From contig NAOQ01000244.1 in assembly GCA_002751075.1 (NCBI GenBank), forward strand, positions 13,894 to 28,389: a stretch of DNA of 14,496 bases, written 5' to 3'. The stretch's first letter is position 1. Each line of letters opens with the position of its first letter. Positions 1-7,851 of the stretch are shown one piece after another. The stretch comes from Ichthyophonus hoferi. Taxonomy: Eukaryota; Opisthokonta; Ichthyosporea; Ichthyophonida; Ichthyophonidae. The notes beneath the pieces were generated by a model that did not search any database, was not told the DNA's origin, and saw nothing but the letters and a program-made list of their open reading frames with translations. The position numbers and the translations under genes were made by a program.

Positions 1-1256
1 TAGTTGACCTTCTAATAAAGAATATAGATAATAAATTTTTACCAATTCAAAATTAAAAGCCATAATATAAATTAGACGACTGAAAAACTATTATAGCAAA
101 CAGTAGCTTTATTATTGTTTTGGAAACTTGCTTTATGCATAAAAATAATGGGGAAACACCAATTCGGCAAGAAACAACACTAGCAATTTATGCGATTGTA
201 ACAATTACGTTATCATAGAGCAAAGTCTGACAACTTTCTATTGACCTTAATAGGTAACTATAACCGAATATAAATAAAGGGATAGCAATAACCAAGGATA
301 CTCTATATAAACATGAAGAGCTTAATCCCATCATTATCTTACTCGAGGTTATACATCTACATTTACATCTAATTTCATGATAAACATGGAATTTGTGAAA
401 GTTAATTATTTCTCTGTTTCTAATATTCTTCAAGATTAAACACACTGAGCCGATGCACTACGTTTATGAACAAAAACGTATGCCCAGAACCAGTCTGGGC
501 CTGACATATTTTTTTAGACGTCTAGTAAGGGTAGTTAATTGCAACATAGAGGATTAACAATATTTAACAAATATCACCAAAATTGGGGAAATGGAGATAA
601 ACGGGGCACGTGTATGTGGTATGCAAGGCTTTTTAGGCGTTAATCAGCACATACGGATATATGATTGGTTTCAACCAGGGCTTACTTAGGGAAGGCAAAT
701 TTATGTAGTTCCATGATAGAGCTAGAATGTCAGGAACCTTGTAAGTATGAGATCATGGTGTAATTGGTGATCGTAGTGAATAGCGTGATCGCTTGCAATT
801 GCGATTTCCGATCAGAAAACTGATCTCAACACATTCATAGAATAAGTCACAAATTAGCAGAACGATAGATTGTATTATTTAAGGGCATAGTATACATCTA
901 AATAAATTCAAAACATAGATCTGCATCCAAATAAAATGTAGAACCAAGTGAGGATCTGAACCCAGGTCTTACATTATTTTGATTATTTCATTATATATTA
1001 ACATAAATAGTACGTCATTAAAATTTAATATTAAAAGACAGCTACCATTAGCTTTGGCTTCGGATTCAGATGATGATTAGTTGGTAATATATTGCTTAAT
1101 TTTTTATGCAAAGTGTAGCCAATAGCATCAACGATTGTGCATCATGCATTCACCCATTTCAAATCGCGAACGCAGGAATTGGTATGTATATACACTACAT
1201 AATATAGGATTAGTTAATTACTACTGTTATTTTTATTAACCTCGAAATTATAAAAC
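1..1256. other. intergenic DNA upstream of the ZNRD2 gene
   Basis: I find no exon that can be supported here. Open frames are short, AT-driven and unlike any family I know. The stretch holds the presumed promoter and 5' UTR of the gene starting at 1257, but I see no convincing TATA or initiator arrangement. Around 600-830 the base composition is less AT-rich and two small perfect hairpins occur (separate entry). Around 952-963 the minus strand resembles a tRNA B box, but no tRNA can be folded around it. Confidence 0.6.
788..825. other. two adjacent perfect small hairpins
   Basis: Two inverted repeats sit five bases apart. The first (788-805) has arms ATCGC and GCGAT around an 8-base loop that is itself nearly palindromic. 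The second (810-825) has arms GATCAG and CTGATC around AAAA. They lie in a less AT-rich patch with no coding frame. They might be part of an unrecognised non-coding RNA or a transposon remnant, or they may be chance. No function is claimed. Confidence 0.45.
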
Positions 1257-1468
1257 ATGTCTGATATTGAAAAAAAGAGGCAAGAAAGGCTGAATAAAGT
1301 CAGCAAGTTGATCGGAGAAAGCCTGTTGAAAGGTCATACTATGCTAAATGAATGTTGTGTTCAATGCAATACTGTTATTATGCGAGAACGAAATGGAAAG
1401 AAATATTGCTGTGCTTGCGACTTGCTAGATGAGAAGCCGAAGAGTGTTCCTGTACTAGTGGATGTATG

Positions 1469-1501
<33 letters not shown>

Positions 1502-3575
1502 GTATGTTTTTATGCTAAACAACTTTCTTTTTCTCTCTTCCTTCACTCACTTTTTCCTTATATTTCTATGTAACCGTGCTTCTTACCGACTATACATACA
1601 CACACATCCCTTCTCTTCCTTTCCCCACCCTTCTTTCTTTACTTTTTTTCCCCTGGTTTTCAATCTCTGTATACTTCTATCAACCCCAATGATAACGTTA
1701 TAATACCTACACAAGAGTAAATAGCCGTATAATAACGTAGTAGGACCGGTCTGTTTATCTATCCATACTCCTCTATCTATTATATATATACAGTTGATAT
1801 TCATCTGTGATTAGTATAATATAATATGGTATAGTATGGTGTAGTATGGTATAGTGTATGTGTTATATTTATCATATTTGTTTTGTATAATTCCTTCTCT
1901 TCTAACCTATATTCATGTTTTCCTTCCTGTATGATGCCTATAACGGGTCCTACCTTCTCTACAATAGATCATTCTATCCCCTCTCCGTCTCCCCCTACCC
2001 CTACCTCTCTTGCCTCTATATCTAGATTATGTAATATATAACATGCTCTATGTATTATCCCTTTCTTCTTCCTTCCAATGTATGCGATAGTATCATGTAT
2101 GTATATGTGGTATTGTATAGTAGTACAATAGTATAATAGTATCGTATGTATAAGTATTTTATCCATATCCTATCCCCTTTCCGCTCTCTTAGGTTCCTCT
2201 TTGCCCTCCTGGTCAGACGGAATTATCATTCACTACAGTAAAACAGAATGTAGATATCAGCAAGAATAAAGGTGGGTATAGAGGTGCATAAGTAGGTGAA
2301 TATAGGCTGATGTATAGGTGAATGTAAGGTGTATAATTAGGCGTATAGGTAGGTATATGGGTATTAGGTAGTTGTATAGGTAGGTGTATAAGTGTGTATA
2401 TATGAAGTGATTATTTAGCTAATATATTGTACTATTCCCTCTGTAGATAACGGTAGTGTCGCCCCCTCCACGAGGTCGTGGAATGTGAGTAGATATATCT
2501 AACTTAATACTATATTATGCTATACTATACTATACTGTACTATAATACAATATAATACATATATCTGTTAAACTCCCACCATATTAACTCCTAAGACTAC
2601 ACACACACTGTCTGTTTCTCTATCTGTTTTCTCTATCAACCCTCATTTGTCGTACATTAAATACATTCTCCTGTAGATATCTACACACATCATATCATAT
2701 TATATCACATTACCTACTTCCATTCTACATGTTAGTGTGCATTATTATGTACAAAGTAGTGTATATGGTGTATTTTACTCTGGGATATGGATTTGTGTGT
2801 ATCTTTATACATGTATGTACGTATATGAAGTGTTCATGGACATATTTTCAGACATACACACGTATATACATGCATATATACATAGGCATACACAATACTT
2901 ACTCTTCCCCTTTTCTCACACCTCATCATAATATAAATATTCCCTCTCTCTTTATACTATACTATACACATAGATAATGCATGACATATACCCTATCAAT
3001 ACAACTCTACCCGATAGGATTACATACAATAGTCGAATTACATAGTCGAATTACTTTTAAAGCATTTAGTTAATATGAAGTAGAAAGACCTTTCAGATAT
3101 TGCTATTTGTTCTATTTGGCATGTAGAACGTCTTGTCAATTGCACTTGTCTGGTACGGTAGCACTCAGGTGTATGTAGTGTTTGTTATGTTATATGGTGT
3201 GGTATAGTATAGTATATAGATATAGGTTGTTAAAAGAATAGAGTAGTGGAAGTTTAAGTGTAAGCACTGTAACAAGCGTTATTATTTTAGCAACATACGT
3301 CAGGAGAGAGAGAAAGAGAAAGAGAGACAAAAAACCAACCTACTCCATATCCTTTCTAGAGGAGTACTCCTACTCGTAAGTCTATGTTAGAAAAAGAGGA
3401 ACTGCATGAAGTGTTATTGGAAACACAATCAGCTCTTATATATACCCTACGACAACTTAACGGTCAACTGAGTCAGACATCAGACCACAAGGAACGGAGA
3501 GAACTTTTAAAGGGAATACGTTCAACCATTAGTACACTGGAAGCAGTGAAATCATGTGATCAGAATAATGAATAG
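1257..3575 (+). CDS. ZNRD2: ZNRD2/SSSCA1-type zinc-ribbon protein (Auto_anti-p27 family), 4 exons, 179 aa
   Basis: Exons, inferred from splice signals: 1257-1463 (donor GTATGT), 2193-2271 (donor GTGGGT), 2447-2484 (donor GTGAGT), 3360-3575 ending in TAG. Junction phases are 0, 1, 0 and all agree. The N-terminal half matches the family closely: a basic helix (residues 5-26, like RRERQDRISRLMGDYLLRG in human, from memory), then MLNECC, then a zinc ribbon with C34-x2-C37 and C51-x2-C54. A Ser/Thr/Pro-rich linker follows (about 70-116). The C-terminal helical region (about 117-170) resembles the family's tail, with an ALxxxL pattern. Human ZNRD2 is 199 aa, so the length fits. The human protein is a small zinc-binding autoantigen (p27) whose biochemical role is poorly defined. 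Exon 2 could instead begin at 2217, in frame, dropping eight residues. The frame stays open past the first donor into repeat sequence, but that extension is intronic. Confidence 0.86.
1464..2192 (+). repeat. ZNRD2 intron 1, repeat-rich
   Basis: This intron begins GTATGT and ends in the pyrimidine tract and TTAG just before 2193. It opens with a (TA)n/(TATG)n microsatellite (about 1466-1505). A pyrimidine-rich stretch follows (about 1520-1680), then a 5-base-phased run of TATGG/TATAG/TGTAG units (about 1817-1860). No further exon with compatible phases was found. Confidence 0.6.
2485..3359 (+). repeat. ZNRD2 intron 3, repeat-rich
   Basis: The intron runs from donor GTGAGT to an acceptor TTTCTAG. 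Inside are 5-base-phased TATAC/TATAA units (about 2500-2560), an AC/TA-rich stretch (2660-2980), another short phased run (about 3185-3225) and a purine GA-rich tract (3303-3328) close to the acceptor. Open frames in 2729-2977 are tyrosine-rich microsatellite translations and are not annotated. Confidence 0.55.
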
Positions 3576-3672
3576 GATGTAGTGTATATGGTATAGTGTA
3601 TATGGAAATATGTTCTACGATTACTCAACTTGAAGTAGTGAGATCAGTTGGTTAGGATAGTAGATAGGGAAA

Positions 3673-3700
3673 TGTGTGTATATGTGTGTATGCATGTATG

Positions 3701-3727
<27 letters not shown>
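3673..3727 (+). repeat. (TGTA)n microsatellite
   Basis: A mostly perfect TGTA/TGTG array, just downstream of the ZNRD2 stop codon and within its probable 3' UTR. Confidence 0.85.
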
Positions 3728-3732
<5 letters not shown>

Positions 3733-3917
3733 TGTATGAATATATGCATGACAATACAATTATATTATATTGTAACCTCTACCTACCTTGCAATTATACT
3801 ACTTACTATGTAATCCATAGCGTAATAATTGACTGGGCCCTATGCTAATACACTATGTTAATAGTGCTATGTGCTTAGGGATGGTAGATACATAATAGAA
3901 CTAGTAATAGTAATAAT

Positions 3918-3941
3918 AATAAATACAGATATATGAATAAA
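3918..3941 (+). promoter_or_regulatory. candidate poly(A) signals of the ZNRD2 gene
   Basis: Two AATAAA hexamers occur at 3918-3923 and 3936-3941, about 345-365 bases after the stop codon at 3575. They would give a 3' UTR of roughly 0.4 kb. AATAAA is expected by chance fairly often in AT-rich DNA, so the assignment is tentative. Confidence 0.45.
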
Positions 3942-4917
3942 GATTTCTACCTTCAGAATAGCAGCAGTCCTTGGTGACGTTTTCTGTTATAACCTTGTAT
4001 TGGGTAGTAAGACAGACTGCACACATGTATATCTTACACATTATCCCATCCAAGTATTTGGTAGTATCATTGATAATAAATTACTTAATGATGTAGGAAA
4101 TATGCTCAAAGTTCCCTAACGCAGAACGAGTTAACCTATAGATCAACGACTTAAGAATAAATACAAAAGATATAACCAATAAAACCTATATTCTAGAACC
4201 TGCCTAAGACTTGTTCATATACCTTTATAGAGGTTAAGATAAGATCGGGATAGAGTTACATTATGAACAGATTATGGTTACCACAAATGAATCTTGCCAC
4301 AGATTAGAACAATCTGTATGTTATTGGTAGTAATACACTGTATATATATATACCTTACATGCATAACATCACATACAAGTATTAGGTATGTACATATACA
4401 TAAAATATAGTGATAATAAGCTATAATTATAATGATTATGATTGATAATTTAACTTCAACAAAAAATATAATGTTAAAAGTTAGTAGATATTGATTGCAG
4501 TATACACTTTTATCTCGATTTTTTAAAATAAGTTGTATATAGACCTTAAATATTATCATGAATAAAACTACATGCTAACCAACTATTTAATTGAGCGAAT
4601 AAACAGTAGGTCTTACATTCTCCTTGCCACTTGATTGGTGATATATATATCCACACACATACATACATGCAGGTATACTAGTAACCTCACATAGAAATAT
4701 AATAAGATTAAAATTGATTAACCTGCATTAACCACACAATGCTATAATTTTAAATGCCCACCTAATTGGTAGGATATAATATATTTATTGTGCGTTTATG
4801 CTACATAGCATATTATCTGTCCCCGGGGAATCTTAAATATTCTTTTATACGACTATAACTATTAAAATATAGAGTACACAATGTAAGGAAGATAGGATCA
4901 AGAGGATTGCATATAGA

Positions 4918-5106
4918 CAAACGGTTGGAACGGCAAAATATGGGGTAAACATAAAATACCCGGGTTTTATTTTTAAGCCGTAACCCCGAGAATGACGCAT
5001 GTCAGGTGGCGGACTGTAGTGTAAACAAAACTAGAAGCCTCGTCTTAACCACACAGTGGTTAATTTATACCATACCAAACACATGTGATGCAGTGACACT
5101 GAATCA
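4918..5106 (+). repeat. dispersed repeat, copy 1 (inverted partner at 6181-6378)
   Basis: This stretch is homologous, in reverse complement, to 6181-6378. The best-preserved core is 5008-5052, which matches the complement of 6251-6295 at 41 of 45 positions by my hand alignment. Flanks on both sides still align with gaps. Inside it lie a near-palindrome with ATAAAA/TTTTAT arms and a CCCGGG centre (4951-4970) and a stem TTAACCAC-ACA-GTGGTTAA (5045-5063). No coding capacity, terminal inverted repeats or poly(A) tail are evident. It is a small non-autonomous repeat, SINE-like or MITE-like, family unknown. Confidence 0.75.
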
Positions 5107-5558
5107 TTACCACGTAGGTTTGATAGATAATTTCTTCAAGTATCGTACATATTGACCAAATAATACTTTATATAGACTAATAATGGTAGGTATGGGCATA
5201 GGCATAGGTCTCTGTATATGCATGTTCAAACCTAGATATAGAAATAGCAAACAATACTGACTAAGCTACCCACAGTATGTATGTACAGTAATGGAATAAC
5301 TGCGTAATAATCTACCATCCATAGAAAGTAAATGTAAAGGCAGCATGAATATAATTTCATAACTGACACAGCAACAAACCTACATACCTACAAACACATA
5401 TACAGCACACACCAATACACATTAACGTATAAATCACATTACAATCACCAAACTAAACCCTATAAACCATTCTATAATATATATTATAAATATACAATAT
5501 ACATATAATCAATACATAATATATACCATAACATATATTATCAGCACCACACTAAGCC

Positions 5559-7818
5559 TTATAAACTATCCTGTCTTAATCTCTGTTGACCATCCTGACC
5601 ATGATTCCTATTATAGTATGACATACCATTTGGTTTAAGAAATCCACTATCTTCTCCTTCCTCTCCCCTCCCTTTCTTCATCATATTCTCCAGTGCCTCT
5701 ATAAAGTTGGTGCTTTTGACTACGTCATCAACCATACATCCTTGGCTATTAATAGCCTTTTTTAGTGGTGTCATAACGTCACGAGACCAGTTGTATCCAC
5801 TCATGTCTTGTGCAGCGGTTGATAATGCAAGTATTAGGGCCTATAGTATATAGTATACAGAGATGATGAGATGGGATAGGGGTTAGCTTACTGTACATGT
5901 AGGTGTGTAGAGAAGGAGAGAGGGAAGTAGGAATGTAGGTATAAGTGGCGGTAGGTAGGCAGGTGGGTATGTATATATATATGGGTATACGGGTATAGAG
6001 GGTCAGAGCATATGTAATACGTTACAATGATTCCTTAGTTATTTATTTATTTATATTAAAATATAAAATATATTATATTTGTTGATTATTTGCTATTAAT
6101 CAAATAGTAGAAATGACCTATCAAACCTAAGTAGTAATGATTCAGATTGAAATTAATCCCTATATACCATATTATATTGAGTATACAGTTTGATCCAAAT
6201 TCAGTTTCGCCGTATAACACGTGTTTAATATGGCATAAACTAACCACTGCGTGGTTGAGACGAGGCTTCTAGTTTTGTCTACACTACAGTTTGCCGCCTG
6301 ACATCCGCCATTGTCAGGGTAATGACTTGGAATAAAGAGAGGGGATATGTCACGTCTACCTATATTTTACCGTTTCAACAATAAATGTCGGTGTAAAACA
6401 TGTATCAATCGTGCGTATAAATATCGAGTGCCTAGATATATATAAATGTAAAAGAAAGAAATAGTAATGTAAGGATATAGTGACAGATAAAAGTACAATA
6501 TAAAGTGGAATAACAGGTGAAAGGAAGTAACAGGAAAGAATGAGAGAAAGTATGAAAGAAAGAGAGAAAGAGAGGTAGCACATATACCTGATCGTACACG
6601 GATAGCAGGCCGTCTACCTGTGACTGCATGTTAGTTTGATAGATGAAGTTCTTAAGATGTGGATGGATGTCGGGACCTACACTTCCTGAGGTGATTACTG
6701 TGGGGGAGGAAGAGGGAGAGGGAGAGGAATAGGATTCAGTTCCATACTACAAATATAGGTATTGTATACTGTTTTGATATTATACGTTTTCTTTATTTGG
6801 TGGCATATATTGCATAGAGAAAATTTTAAAATAGCTTTTGTTTCACAAATACATGGAAACAAGAAAAAAAATGCAGCTATCCTGCCAAAAGGGTGTCATT
6901 CGAATGTGAGGGGAGAGAGATCAATGGTAGGAAGGCAGAGGTATATAGTAGGATAGATAGGTATAGAGATATCAACTAAGATAGTAGGAATAAGAGGTTG
7001 AGGGTAGAGCTTGTATAGGTGAGGCTGAATTGTAAACATATACATAGATAGTGTATGCTTAGAGGTATAATACTATACATGATGTAATATAGTGGGTGTA
7101 GAAAGTAGTTTAGAACAATATGATATTATATGCTATGATATGACAAGGTATGATATGATACAATATAATGTGGCACCATATGGTAAGCAATTGACAGCAT
7201 ATAATAATAGAGTTATAATTAATAGCCTATGACAGTATAGGGTTATAATTAACAGTATATAATAACAAGGTCATAGTTAATAGTACATACTAGGTAGCCT
7301 TTCTCGTAGGAAGTTGGCCCATGTAAACTCTAGATAGAGAGGGGCATCACCTGAGTGAGAACATCTAGAGAGAGGGGAATGCCAGTAAAGGTTAGCGCAT
7401 AAGGTAGTAGACAACACATACATATATATAGATACCAACCTGGAGTATATATAACCATGTATATATAGATTTAACACAACCCTTATATACAGATATCCAT
7501 AGGTATAGGTATAGGTGAGTGCATACATACTAGTAGAGGTATTATAGTAGTGTATGTTTATATTGAGCCGCACATACATAGCTTATATCGCATAACATAA
7601 CATAACATAACATAACATGTACAGATAGAAATAACACAACCCTTATATATATATATATATACGTACTGCTGCAGGTGCTCTGTCTCCATATTCCCACACT
7701 TTATATATCCATTAGACTGGCCTACCCAGTCGGCTAAGGTACGAAAGGGATCGTCAGCCATATCTTTGAGGGTTGTAGGTATGTCGTTGATGGACTGTGG
7801 CCAAGAATAAGGGTAGGC

Positions 7819-7851
<33 letters not shown>

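Larger units (their letters stand above)
3576..5558. other. tail-to-tail intergenic region
   Basis: This stretch separates the 3' ends of the ZNRD2 gene (+) and the ParBc_2 gene (-). It holds a TGTA microsatellite (about 3673-3727), candidate poly(A) signals for the left gene (3918-3941), long AT-rich unique-looking sequence, and one copy of a dispersed repeat (4918-5106). I see no supportable exon. The minus-strand open frame at 4278-4559 is isoleucine/tyrosine-rich low-complexity sequence without a recognisable domain. Confidence 0.55.

Noticed and set aside
188-445. 85-codon minus-strand open frame upstream of the ZNRD2 gene
   Set aside because: AT-driven composition, no recognisable motif, no splice context and no neighbouring exon to join it.
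952-963. tRNA B-box-like sequence on the minus strand (also a weaker one at 10552-10563)
   Set aside because: Each fits a GGTTCRA-type box on its own, but no acceptor, D or anticodon stems can be drawn. They may be remnants of tRNA-derived SINEs, but chance is just as likely.
1464-1703. Continuation of the ZNRD2 reading frame past residue 69
   Set aside because: It begins at a clean GTATGT donor and turns into Ile/Tyr microsatellite and Phe-rich translation. Removing it lets three downstream exons join in phase to give the family's C-terminal region.
4278-4559. 93-codon minus-strand open frame
   Set aside because: Ile/Tyr-rich low complexity without a known domain or upstream exon.
4918-6378. 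A single DNA transposon bounded by the two inverted repeats
   Set aside because: The interval holds the last ParBc_2 exon and no transposase. The two copies also differ in their flanks as separate old insertions would.
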